The position numbers were made by a program, and so were the translations under genes. From positions 1 to 64,000 of the forward strand of contig CAZXTD010000003.1 in NCBI GenBank assembly GCA_964643575.1: a DNA stretch of 64,000 nucleotides. The letters are read 5' to 3'. Positions 1-8,344 of the stretch are shown in pieces. Under the pieces are notes generated by a model. The model searched no databases, was not told the origin of the DNA, and saw nothing but the letters and a program-made list of their open reading frames with translations. Within the stretch, counting starts at the first letter, position 1. Each line of letters begins with the position of its first letter. This DNA comes from Glaciecola sp964643575. Its GTDB lineage: Bacteria > Pseudomonadota > Gammaproteobacteria > Enterobacterales > Alteromonadaceae.

Positions 1-544
1 AATAGAAAAATGCTTGGCCACGAGTATTACCAGAAACATTTTTTCGATCAGCGTTCCAAAAGCTTATTCGATGATTAGTAAAACAAATAGCAGAACAACG
101 ACTGACTAGGGCACTGAACCATCGAGTATCTGTCGCGTTATTCGCTAATACGATGCCTTCAGCAAAGTTCCCTGCTTCATATTGATCGATGAATCGATTT
201 ACAGAGCGCCCACATAGTCCCGCTGAATAAGGCGGATTCATGAATACACTTATATTTTCACCAACGTTCCAATCATTATCAAAAGCACTATCTTGCTTGG
301 TAAAAATTTTATGTGCACCAACAATCTCGTTCGCTGTTTCAGAGGAAAATGGATCTAAATCGATGCTACCTAATACCGCCCTAACAGAATCCAAGTATTC
401 TGGGGGTGTATACCATGAATCAGAATCCCTGCCTTTGGTCGAGTTGGTACCAGGTTTCGCACCTATATATGCTAATTTTTTTGTATCGGCCTTTAAAATC
501 AAGTTTAACTCGTTCAATCGTCGAAAAAGAATCTGAATTATCAC
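1..544 (-). CDS. Phage-type DNA N6-adenine methyltransferase, 3' end beyond window
   Basis: Transfers a methyl group from S-adenosylmethionine to adenine N6 in DNA. The minus-strand frame reads without stops from about 544 to the window edge and contains WYTPPEY, then IDLDPFSSETAN, then FMNPPYS (catalytic motif IV, N-P-P-Y), then TDTRWF. This order is that of the phage DNA N-6-adenine-methyltransferase (Dam) family, not of chromosomal Dam. About 181 codons are visible and the C-terminus is cut by the window edge. The start is uncertain: a GTG at 544-542 is the first candidate after an in-frame stop and has no good ribosome binding site. It points away from, and sits beside, a truncated host-type dam gene, so I infer it belongs to a prophage or similar element whose edge lies near 850. 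Confidence 0.75.
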   Translation of the reverse strand, partial: MIIQILFRRLNELNLILKADTKKLAYIGAKPGTNSTKGRDSDSWYTPPEYLDSVRAVLGSIDLDPFSSETANEIVGAHKIFTKQDSAFDNDWNVGENISVFMNPPYSAGLCGRSVNRFIDQYEAGNFAEGIVLANNATDTRWFSALVSRCSAICFTNHRISFWNADRKNVSGNTRGQAFFY

Positions 545-851
545 TGACTATTGATAATACGCAAGTATTTATATGGTCAAAACTATTTTAAAAGGTTATT
601 AGCCTTATTAATTTGAAAGTTAGTGTCTTTATTAACTGGGTGTAATCAATTATAGTGTTGAAATCATCGTAATTGCGCGTTGAATCATAATTTTTTTGCC
701 GGTACTGTTTTTTATTCACCTCAATTCAATAAGTTATGACAAAGTCAAAGTATAGCTCTTACGAACAATTTATAATTAATTATAAAAATGTAATTCAATA
801 ACTTAGGCCAAAAAAATCATAAATATTAGCGATAATGAAACAACTCTACAC
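545..851. other. AT-rich non-coding junction between methyltransferase and dam remnant
   Basis: No credible gene. The stretch is very AT-rich and holds a perfect 16-bp palindrome TTATAATTAATTATAA (770-785) and two copies of AATTCAATAA (from 723 and 793) followed by similar GTTA/CTTA tails. It ends where homology to Dam begins, so it probably contains the edge of the inserted element. Confidence 0.4.
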
Positions 852-1316
852 TCGTACAATGGACTATGTCGCTATAATTCGAAGGGTGAATATAATGTAC
901 CCTTTGGCCGCTACAAAAAGCCATATTTCCCAATGCCAGAATTAGAGCTTGTGAACCAACGCGCTAAGTATGCCCGTTTTGTTTGTGCAGATTTTTCAAG
1001 CGCATTTGATACTGCAAAAACGGGCGATATTGTTTATTGCGATCCGCCTTATACACCCATTGGTAAGACAGCTAATTTTACCGCATATTCTGGCACTAGT
1101 TTTACCTATACAGACCAGCTCCGCCTTATTCAAATGGCCAAAGATGCACGCGACAAAGGTGTTACCACAATTATCTCTAACCATTGCTTACCAGAAACCC
1201 TCAAAATGTATCACCAGGCCAATAAAATAGTACGTTTTGACGTAGCCCGCACTATCAGTTGTAAAGGTCAAATACGTAAGCCTTGCAAAGAGTTGATGGC
1301 AATTTATCAAGCGTAA
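852..1316 (+). pseudogene. dam: DNA adenine methylase (Dam), N-terminally truncated remnant
   Basis: C-terminal part of host-type GATC adenine methylase. Reading the frame upstream of the first ATG (933) gives YNGLCRYNSKGEYNVPFGRY (from 855), which matches Dam from about residue 119 of the E. coli enzyme; the rest continues through YCDPPYTP (catalytic DPPY), ANFTAYSG and the C-terminal segment to a normal stop. Upstream of 855 the frame no longer resembles Dam and meets a stop at 804. The first ~118 residues, including the SAM-binding F-x-G-x-G motif, are missing, so the product cannot be active. In many gammaproteobacteria dam lies just upstream of rpe and trpS, as here, so I take this as the native dam locus cut by an insertion. 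A mis-assembled contig edge is the alternative. Confidence 0.75.
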
Positions 1317-1491
1317 ACTATGTCGTTTTTAAGACTAATTATTTGCTAGCACCTGCCGATATGTTTAAATAGAAACCGCTCTTGTAAATCAACCTTTAAA
1401 AAGTGACCGATCTATAAATGTATCTTAAATGTAGAATGCACGCGTATTTGTTATTAGCCGTCGCGAACATTCAAAACACAATGGGCTTGAA

Positions 1492-3921
1492 ATGTTAGGT
1501 TTACACGGCCTATTAGCAAAAATGTTGGTTATAGTCATGGTCGTAGCCGTGACATCTTTAGGTGCGTCTTACACTTTTGTCAGTATTCAGCAAAAATTTT
1601 CATTCGAAGACAATATTGAAGCGCTAAAAGCCACTCATGGCAGTTCGGCGCGCAGGCTGTTAGAACAACATTTGCAAGAGCAAATACTTTCGGCCGAAGA
1701 AATTGTTATGTTAAGCGGCTTGACAAATAAAACGCCTGAACAACTCGAACCTTTTTTATCAGAGCTTTGGCCTCGCATTCAGTTAAGCTTGTCTTTATCT
1801 TCAATATCTTTGGCAAACGACACAACCGATATACAATTTGGCATGTTTCCAAAATCCGACAGTATTGAAATGCAATCTCAAGCGGTGGAAAGTTTGCGAC
1901 CGCAAACTGGCATAATTTGCCATCTATTGTGTGAGTTGTCGTCTTCAATTCCGGTTGATATAAGCGGCGAAACTTGGTCTTTGTCGTTATTATCAGACAT
2001 AGGGCCGTCTGTCATTTTTTTATCATCTGTTGTTGGTAGCGACATTGGTGTTGTGTCGCCTAATCAGCCCATTTCCACTCAAAACATGTCGCTGTCTCGA
2101 TACGTGGTCGAAATAATCACAGGTGCCGAACGTAATAATGAACTTTTTAATATTACTTTGAGCTCCGAGGACTTATCTAGTCTTGAAGACAAGGGACTGC
2201 AATTACACGCAAGCAATAAAGACTATTACGTGTGGTTCGAAACCATCAATGGCGTAGGCCAAGACATTAAGCTGATGTTTATTAGAGATATCTCTTTGTT
2301 ACTTGAGCAACAAAACAACCAAACTCAACAGGTTATCGTTATATTCGTTACTTTAACCGTTGGCATTTTGTTGTTTTTGATTCTTTTTTCTATCATTCCA
2401 ATATCTAAAATAAATCAGCTCAAAAGAGCGATTAAGCTTATTGGCGCAAAAGAATACAACGTTGCCCGCTACCGTCTTGGCAAGCCAGTCAAATCTATTT
2501 TTAGCGATGAGCTACATGAGTTAGAAGATGAATTTAGACATGCGATAGACGTACTAGAAACATATGAGCTCCAACTAAAGACATCGCAAAAAAGGCTCGT
2601 ACGTCAAGCCACCATTGATGCAATCACCGGCCTATACACGCGCAACGTGTTGGTTGAAGACCTAGAGAAAATGAATCACGAAGGTAACATTAAAGATGTT
2701 GCCATATTCTTTTTAGACCTTGATGGTTTTAAACCCGTTAACGATAACCTTGGGCACGAAGCTGGCGATATCATGCTGAAAAAAATTGGTTATCGCTTAA
2801 AAGGCGTTGTAAACAAATACTCGAAGGTGTATCGCATAGGCGGCGATGAATTTGTGATTTGTTTTAGCAACTACACTAATATGGAGTCACTCAGCAATAT
2901 TGCGGATGCAGTCGTTGATTTATTCTCGGCGCCTTTTCACATTTATGATACGAGTATTTCTATAAGCGCAAGTATCGGCATTGCGAAACAAAAAGCCGAA
3001 AACATCGATTCTGACCAGTTGCTTCGTTATGCTGATATAGCAATGTATCAAGCAAAAGAAAGCGGCAAAAATGGCTACAAGTTCTTTGATGATTCAATGC
3101 GAGATGCCGCTCAACAGCGATTTACAATCAAAAACGACTTTGTTGCCTCGCTTGAAGATAATCAGTTATTTGTGGTTTTCCAACCAATTGTTAGCAGCCG
3201 CACACGCTGTGTCACAAAATTAGAAGCTTTATGCCGCTGGCAACATCCAGAACTAGGCTATATTCCGCCCTTGATTTTTATCGATGTACTTGAAGAAAGT
3301 GAAAACATGAATGCCTTGTTTGCTTGGCTAGTCGATAACATAATACAAGAAATACTTCATCTTGATGCGATGGGCCTTGACAATATCATAGTATCCGTCA
3401 ATTTGAGCCCCTCACAATTAAATAATGACGCGGCACTTACTGTAATAAAAGAAAAGATTAGAAATAAAGGCGTAGCAGCACAACGCATAGAATTAGAAAT
3501 AACCGAGACTTCACTAATTACTAACTTTGCTCAAGCAAAACAGTGGGTAGAAAGTGCAACAGAAGCTGGCTTTAAAATAGCAATAGACGATTTTGGTGCA
3601 GGTTATTCTTCGTTGTCTTATTTGACTGCGTTTCCTTACAATACAGTAAAACTTGATCGTTCTTTATTGAACAACATCGACAAAGACCCAAGACAACAAA
3701 GAATTGTTGGCTCGTTGACGCAAATGCTACATGGGCTTTCGGTGCCCATTGTTGCAGAGGGTGCAGAAACCGAGGCGCAGTTTAATGAGCTTCAAAAGCT
3801 CGGTTGTGATTATATCCAAGGTTTCCTTATTTCAAAGCCAATACCGCACAGTAAATTAGTCGATTTTTTGCGACTGCATAACAAAGAAATGCTTCTCAAT
3901 AACAATCCCATATATAAATAA
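1492..3921 (+). CDS. Membrane GGDEF-EAL protein (cyclic di-GMP turnover)
   Basis: Predicted inner-membrane protein that makes and/or degrades cyclic di-GMP. An N-terminal membrane segment (residues ~9-30) and a second (~280-305) bracket a periplasmic sensor region of no recognised family; a short linker follows, then GGDEF and EAL domains. The cyclase signature is intact (GGDEF at ~450). The EAL domain keeps LEALCRW (~576), VNLSPSQL, EITET, DDFGAGYSSL (~699), KLDRSL and AEGAE, the metal and catalytic residues of active phosphodiesterases. Both domains could therefore be active; which dominates cannot be read from sequence. It is transcribed alone, between the dam remnant and a convergent DUF2970 gene. 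The ATG chosen is the first good one in frame. Confidence 0.9.
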   Translation: MLGLHGLLAKMLVIVMVVAVTSLGASYTFVSIQQKFSFEDNIEALKATHGSSARRLLEQHLQEQILSAEEIVMLSGLTNKTPEQLEPFLSELWPRIQLSLSLSSISLANDTTDIQFGMFPKSDSIEMQSQAVESLRPQTGIICHLLCELSSSIPVDISGETWSLSLLSDIGPSVIFLSSVVGSDIGVVSPNQPISTQNMSLSRYVVEIITGAERNNELFNITLSSEDLSSLEDKGLQLHASNKDYYVWFETINGVGQDIKLMFIRDISLLLEQQNNQTQQVIVIFVTLTVGILLFLILFSIIPISKINQLKRAIKLIGAKEYNVARYRLGKPVKSIFSDELHELEDEFRHAIDVLETYELQLKTSQKRLVRQATIDAITGLYTRNVLVEDLEKMNHEGNIKDVAIFFLDLDGFKPVNDNLGHEAGDIMLKKIGYRLKGVVNKYSKVYRIGGDEFVICFSNYTNMESLSNIADAVVDLFSAPFHIYDTSISISASIGIAKQKAENIDSDQLLRYADIAMYQAKESGKNGYKFFDDSMRDAAQQRFTIKNDFVASLEDNQLFVVFQPIVSSRTRCVTKLEALCRWQHPELGYIPPLIFIDVLEESENMNALFAWLVDNIIQEILHLDAMGLDNIIVSVNLSPSQLNNDAALTVIKEKIRNKGVAAQRIELEITETSLITNFAQAKQWVESATEAGFKIAIDDFGAGYSSLSYLTAFPYNTVKLDRSLLNNIDKDPRQQRIVGSLTQMLHGLSVPIVAEGAETEAQFNELQKLGCDYIQGFLISKPIPHSKLVDFLRLHNKEMLLNNNPIYK

Positions 3922-3988
3922 CAGCCAACGGACTAATTGCAATCGCTCGATAAGATAAAAACAACGCAATGACGATTTCTAGTTTTAT

Positions 3989-4186
3989 TCAGTGACTTTG
4001 CAGCATCACATTGACCAAAATCCAAATAACGCTGATCAAGGCGATGACCATGACGATGCCTACAATAAGGAAGGGAACAAAAGAAGACATTTTTGCGTCT
4101 TTTGTATATTGGGCATGAGTTTGCACTCCCAAAAAGCTTGCTAAGACACTTTTTACGATACCTAACCAGCGCCGAATAAAACTCAT
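3989..4186 (-). CDS. DUF2970 family small membrane protein
   Basis: A 65-residue protein with a basic amphipathic N-terminus (FIRRWLGIVKSVLASFLGVQ) and one C-terminal membrane helix (FLIVGIVMVIALISVIWIL). The SVLASFLGVQ stretch followed by a single helix is the pattern of DUF2970, a family of unknown function common in gamma- and betaproteobacteria. It lies convergent to the GGDEF-EAL gene and upstream of nothing obviously related. No function is proposed. Confidence 0.7.
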   Translation of the reverse strand: MSFIRRWLGIVKSVLASFLGVQTHAQYTKDAKMSSFVPFLIVGIVMVIALISVIWILVNVMLQSH

Positions 4187-4246
4187 GTTATTTTACCCAG
4201 TAAGTATTTATAGTTAATAGAACAAGCGATTGGCATCACTTAACAC

Positions 4247-4654
4247 TTATAAGGTTGGTGCGGAGTCGTTGTTGTTTCTGGAAATAAGCTCAAGTAAATC
4301 AAGGTAATGAAACTCCACTGATTCAGATTGCTTAAAAATCCATGTTAACCAACCAATTTGTTGATTATTTCTGTTACATATAGCGATTGGCTCGCCTTCG
4401 CGGGCTTGGAAATGAGTGCTTGCATTAGTATCTACAATAACTTTGTTTTGAAGGTCGTAACTATTGATACAGGGAGCATTTGCCTGAGCAAAAACAGAAC
4501 TTATGATCATAACCATTGCTGCACTTGCGATACCGGCAGTTACAAACATTTTAACAGGAAACATTTTACTGCGGTCTTGTTCTGGTGTTTGTCTTCCTAA
4601 TTCCAAGTTTGACTCCTGGTTTGACATTTCGTTTTCTTCCATAAAATCTCGCAT
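4247..4654 (-). CDS. Hypothetical membrane-anchored protein, 135 residues
   Basis: I do not recognise this protein. A charged ~35-residue N-terminal segment precedes one hydrophobic helix (~36-56, ending VFAQA), then a ~75-residue soluble domain with two cysteines (APCIN and IAICN) that may form a disulfide outside the membrane. The start at 4654 has GGGGAAAG upstream; later in-frame ATGs (4642, 4627) are possible alternatives. It is a single gene on the minus strand with a 14-bp tandem repeat in its upstream region. Confidence 0.6.
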   Translation of the reverse strand: MRDFMEENEMSNQESNLELGRQTPEQDRSKMFPVKMFVTAGIASAAMVMIISSVFAQANAPCINSYDLQNKVIVDTNASTHFQAREGEPIAICNRNNQQIGWLTWIFKQSESVEFHYLDLLELISRNNNDSAPTL

Positions 4655-4701
4655 GCACTTTCCCCTACCTAATAGAACCGCCTAATAGTTTCGCCAATTA
4701 A

Positions 4702-4743
4702 ACTGCAATAACTATACTGCAATAACTATACTGCAATAACTAT
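4702..4743. repeat. Three perfect tandem copies of a 14-bp unit
   Basis: The unit ACTGCAATAACTAT occurs three times head to tail with no mismatches, within about 90 bp upstream of the minus-strand 135-residue gene. Its copy number could vary between isolates. Confidence 0.9.
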
Positions 4744-4806
4744 AAGACGCCGTTGATAGCAGTGAAGCTTATTCACATTTGCTTACAGAGTATATAACAT
4801 GCAAAC

Positions 4807-4836
4807 AAAAAACGCCATGTCGGGTTAAACACGGCG
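4807..4836 (-). terminator. Rho-independent terminator of the TorF-like porin gene
   Basis: Read on the minus strand, CGCCGTGT and ACATGGCG pair over 8 bp (one G-T wobble) around a 9-nt loop and are followed directly by six T. It lies about 75 bp beyond the porin stop codon. Confidence 0.65.
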
Positions 4837-4911
4837 CTTAAGTTGATATTAACAGTGCGGTTAAAACAAATATGATTATCTTAACCTGAAGATGCTAATG
4901 TCTTTTATCGT

Positions 4912-5571
4912 TTATAAACTGAATGACTTACTTACTGTAAAATAGAAAGCTTCATCATTGTCTAATTCATTGTCACTGAACACGATAGCCGCGCCAACAT
5001 CAAAGGTTGCTACTTCTAAACCGTAACCGATTTCGCCGTATTCGCCGCTAAAGTCACCACCAAAAGAACCTACAGTCGCATAAAAACCTTCATTTTCAAC
5101 AGTTAGACCAATAAAAGTATAAGATTCTGTTTCGCCGTCTGTGCAGTCTTCATCTGCAGGTGAGCAATCAACGCCGTCCCACTCACCTAATGTATATTCC
5201 AAGCTAAACAAACCGTAGCTGGCGCCTAAGTTAACTTCGCTGTAGCCCGAGTCAAAGTCACCTGTGTATAAATATTCAGTCACGCCAGCGCTTAGGCCTA
5301 GACCACTTTCAAGTTCATAAGAGTAAGCGCCGTATAGGTCAACTTCTAAACCCTCTTCGACGTCAGCCGCCCATATACCTGCAGACCAGTTGCCGCTTTC
5401 AATGTCGAGCCCGCCATTAGCCGTTGCTGTGGTATTTTGGACGATACCGCGGAAGTGGTATTCGCTCATCAAACCAACATTACCTGTTATTTCTTGTGCG
5501 CTAACTATTGATGATGCAAGTGTTGAAGCTAGTAGACTCACGCCTAGTGCGATTTTAGTAAATTGTTTCAT
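4912..5571 (-). CDS. TorF family putative outer-membrane porin
   Basis: A 219-residue secreted protein predicted to form a small outer-membrane beta-barrel. The signal peptide MKQFTKIALGVSLLASTLAS..SAQ is clear, and mature alternating strands include SEYHFRGIVQN near the start, typical of the TorF/Gcw_chp family of putative porins. The C-terminus FTVSKSFSL ends in an aromatic-hydrophobic pattern fitting barrel insertion. I place the start at 5571, where GGAG lies 8 bases upstream; a longer frame upstream would put charged residues before the signal peptide and is unlikely. Two cysteines in a long acidic loop (CSPADEDC) could form a disulfide. Single gene with its own terminator. Confidence 0.75.
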   Translation of the reverse strand: MKQFTKIALGVSLLASTLASSIVSAQEITGNVGLMSEYHFRGIVQNTTATANGGLDIESGNWSAGIWAADVEEGLEVDLYGAYSYELESGLGLSAGVTEYLYTGDFDSGYSEVNLGASYGLFSLEYTLGEWDGVDCSPADEDCTDGETESYTFIGLTVENEGFYATVGSFGGDFSGEYGEIGYGLEVATFDVGAAIVFSDNELDNDEAFYFTVSKSFSL

Positions 5572-6070
5572 GTGTGTTCTCCGTACGTATTTTTGAGATA
5601 GAAATAAAAAAGCAATGTGTCGTTGTTGTTTATTATTTTTATTGTTTTTTCGGTCTGATGCTTTTTGCAAACTATTGTAAGCATAATGCAACCAGGTCGT
5701 TAATTTATGTACATGCTAAAGCAATTGCAGTGCCAAACCCATAAATTTGATTAAATATCTTTATAAAAACAATAACTTAATAGAAAGCAACAAACATAAA
5801 AGCTAATTTCATTTACAAGTTGCGATAGTAATTTACAAAATACAAGCGCATCGCCGCACCTTTTTGTAACAAGCTCACCAATATGGGGCAAATCGCATTA
5901 CTTGTCGCCTTATCGGCACAAAACCAAATAAGACCACTTTTTTATTGTTTGATGTAACAAATATGCATCAATTCGAATATACTGTGCGCCATCCAATGAG
6001 CATCAGTCATATTATGTAGTTTTTAGGCTGTAGATTCATTTTTCGCATATACTGTTAATCAAGGAATGTC
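5572..6070. other. Intergenic region between divergent porin and rpe genes
   Basis: No gene seen. It must carry both divergent promoters. An inverted repeat TTGATG-N11-CATCAA (5949-5971) lies ~100 bp before rpe and could be a regulator site; a TATACT hexamer follows at about 5980. Nothing else is convincing. Confidence 0.35.
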
Positions 6071-6733
6071 ATGCATAAACCACTTATAGCGCCTTCTATA
6101 CTCTCTGCCGATTTTGCCCGTCTAGGTGAAGAAGTAGACAAAGTATTAGCAGCAGGTGCTGACATCATTCACTTTGATGTCATGGACAACCATTACGTAC
6201 CTAACTTAACCTTCGGCCCGACTATATGCTCGGCATTACGCAAATATGGCGTCACAGCAGACATCGACGTACATTTAATGGTGAGCCCTGTCGACAGCAT
6301 GATTGAGCAATTTGCGGACGCTGGTGCAAGTATGATTAGCTTTCATCCTGAAGCAAGTTTACACGTTGATCGCAGCATTGAATTAATTAGACAAAAGGGC
6401 TGTAAAGCAGGCTTGGTGCTTAATCCGGCGACTTCTTTAAGCATGCTCGACTATGTCTTGGAAAAACTCGACTATGTGTTATTAATGTCAGTCAACCCGG
6501 GGTTTGGTGGGCAAAAATTTTTACCTAATATCGTAGAAAAAACAGCGCATTTAAAGGCAATTATCGACGAAATGGGGTTACAAACTCGCATAGAGGTTGA
6601 CGGTGGTATTAATAAAGAAACTATCGCTGCTGTGCACCAAGCTGGTGCCGACATGTTTGTTGCCGGCAGTGCTATATTTAATGCACCTGATTACGCCGTC
6701 GCCATTGACGAATTAAAACAACAATTAAAGTAG
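6071..6733 (+). CDS. rpe: Ribulose-phosphate 3-epimerase
   Basis: Interconverts ribulose 5-phosphate and xylulose 5-phosphate in the cytosolic pentose phosphate pathway. The 220-residue TIM barrel has the family signatures: APSILSADFARLGEE at the N-terminus, HFDVMDNHYVPNLTFG with metal and catalytic residues, the HLMV strand, VNPGFGGQ in the phosphate-binding region, and EVDGGI near the C-terminus. Start ATG has AAGGA 6 bases upstream. trpS follows after 9 bases, and pabA and an HDOD gene after that, so this is the first gene of an operon. The order dam-rpe-trpS resembles that of enterobacteria, but the gph gene usually between rpe and trpS is missing. Confidence 0.97.
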   Translation: MHKPLIAPSILSADFARLGEEVDKVLAAGADIIHFDVMDNHYVPNLTFGPTICSALRKYGVTADIDVHLMVSPVDSMIEQFADAGASMISFHPEASLHVDRSIELIRQKGCKAGLVLNPATSLSMLDYVLEKLDYVLLMSVNPGFGGQKFLPNIVEKTAHLKAIIDEMGLQTRIEVDGGINKETIAAVHQAGADMFVAGSAIFNAPDYAVAIDELKQQLK

Positions 6734-6742
6734 GAAGTAAGA

Positions 6743-7756
6743 GTGACTAATAATAGCAAACCCGTGGTACTTAGTGGTTGCCAACCATCAGGACAACTCA
6801 CCCTAGGTAACTATTTAGGAGCACTGCGCCAGTGGGTGCAAATGCAAGCCAGCCATGATTGTTTGTACATGATTGTAGATTTACACGCAATTACCGTTAG
6901 ACAAGAGCCCGAAGCGCTTAACCAAGCTTGTTTGGATGGCTTAGCGCTATATCTTGCTTGCGGTATTGACCCCAAGAAGTCGACTATTTTTATGCAGTCA
7001 CACGTGCCAGAGCATGCACAACTGGGTTGGGTTCTCAATTGCTACACACAAATGGGCGAGCTCAACCGCATGACACAATTTAAAGACAAGTCACAAAAAA
7101 ACCAATCCAATGTCAATGTGGGTTTATATGCATATCCCGTGCTGCAAGCCGCCGACATTTTACTTTACCAAGCGAACGAAGTGCCCGTTGGTGAGGACCA
7201 AAAACAACATCTTGAGCTCACTCGTGATGTGGCGACTCGCTTTAATAATATATATGGCGATATTTTTACGCTACCCGAACCCTTTATTCCCAAAGATGGT
7301 GCACGGGTTATGAGCTTGCAAGAGCCCAATAAGAAAATGTCTAAATCAGATACTAATCCTAATAATGTGATTGGTTTGCTTGAAGATACAAAAAAATTGA
7401 CCAAAAAAATCAAGCGCGCTGTTACCGATAGCGATGAGCAAGCACGTATTTATTATGACCTAGACGAAAAACCAGGTGTTTCAAACTTGCTTTCACTGTT
7501 ATCAGCCACGACAGGTAAGCCTGTAGACGCATTAATACCGCAATATGAAGACAAAATGTATGGCCATTTAAAAGGCGATGTTGCCGAGGCCGTTGTGTCT
7601 TTACTCAGTCCAATTCAAGATGAATATGCCCGTATTCGTGCCGATCATGCCTACTTGCAAGAAGTCATGCATCAAGGTAGTGCTAAAGCTCGCGAGAAAG
7701 CGTCCGATACATTAGCTAAGGTGTACAAATCATTAGGTTTTATTGCTGGACACTAA
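6743..7756 (+). CDS. trpS: Tryptophanyl-tRNA synthetase
   Basis: Charges tRNA-Trp with tryptophan using ATP. The 337-residue class I synthetase has the HIGH-like segment PSGQLTLGNYLGAL at the N-terminus, the tRNA/tryptophan pocket motif GEDQKQHLELTRD, and the KMSKS loop (KKMSKSDTN) at about residue 195. Length matches bacterial TrpRS. The start is GTG, preceded by TAGGAAG; no ATG fits. It lies 9 bases after rpe and is followed immediately by pabA (GTG 1 base after the stop codon), so translation of the two is probably coupled. Confidence 0.97.
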   Translation: MTNNSKPVVLSGCQPSGQLTLGNYLGALRQWVQMQASHDCLYMIVDLHAITVRQEPEALNQACLDGLALYLACGIDPKKSTIFMQSHVPEHAQLGWVLNCYTQMGELNRMTQFKDKSQKNQSNVNVGLYAYPVLQAADILLYQANEVPVGEDQKQHLELTRDVATRFNNIYGDIFTLPEPFIPKDGARVMSLQEPNKKMSKSDTNPNNVIGLLEDTKKLTKKIKRAVTDSDEQARIYYDLDEKPGVSNLLSLLSATTGKPVDALIPQYEDKMYGHLKGDVAEAVVSLLSPIQDEYARIRADHAYLQEVMHQGSAKAREKASDTLAKVYKSLGFIAGH

Positions 7757-7757
7757 A

Positions 7758-8339
7758 GTGATACTCGTCATTGATAATTATGACTCGTTTACTTTTAATC
7801 TAGTCAGATATTTTGAGGAGCTCGAACACGAGGTTGAAGTGGTCAAAAATGATCAAATTAGCCTTGATGAGCTCAAGCAAAAAACGTTTTCGCATCTCGT
7901 TATATCGCCTGGTCCTTGTACGCCCAATGAATCTGGTATTTGTTTAGATGCTATAAAGAGTATTGCAGGTGTAACGCCTATTTTAGGTGTTTGTTTAGGT
8001 CATCAAGCAATAGCACAGGTGTATGGCGCAACGGTAAAGCGCGCTAAACACATACTTCATGGTAAAACGTCGAGCTTACAAGTGACCTTACCCTCGAGTA
8101 TATTGTTTGCTAGTTGCCCTGACCTTTTTCAAATTACGCGCTATCACTCTCTTATTGTAGACGAAGCAACTCTGCCAGACGATTTTATCGTTTCTGCTAT
8201 CAGCAACACTGAGCACGAACGAGAAGTGATGGCTATTGAGAACAGGCGCTTACGATTATACGGTTTACAATTTCACCCCGAATCTTTGCTCACTGAATAT
8301 GGTCATCAAGTATTAAAAAACTTTCTCACTGAAGGGTAA
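7758..8339 (+). CDS. pabA: Aminodeoxychorismate/anthranilate synthase glutamine amidotransferase
   Basis: Glutaminase subunit that supplies ammonia to a chorismate-using partner (PabB for folate, or TrpE for tryptophan). DNYDSFTFNL opens the protein; the nucleophile is Cys79 in GVCLGHQA, with the catalytic His-Glu in FHPESLLTEYG near the C-terminus. Length 193 matches PabA/TrpG. I chose the GTG directly after the trpS stop because it gives MILVIDNYDSF, the usual N-terminus. Sequence alone does not separate PabA from TrpG, but absence of trp biosynthesis genes nearby and the trpS-pabA link favour PabA. Confidence 0.85.
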   Translation: MILVIDNYDSFTFNLVRYFEELEHEVEVVKNDQISLDELKQKTFSHLVISPGPCTPNESGICLDAIKSIAGVTPILGVCLGHQAIAQVYGATVKRAKHILHGKTSSLQVTLPSSILFASCPDLFQITRYHSLIVDEATLPDDFIVSAISNTEHEREVMAIENRRLRLYGLQFHPESLLTEYGHQVLKNFLTEG

Positions 8340-8344
8340 AGCGC

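Noticed and set aside
240..536. 98-codon plus-strand frame at the left end
   Set aside because: It is the antisense of the clear methyltransferase frame with the NPPYS motif.
5571..5691. 40-codon upstream extension of the TorF-like porin
   Set aside because: It would place charged residues before a perfect signal peptide; the internal ATG has GGAG upstream.
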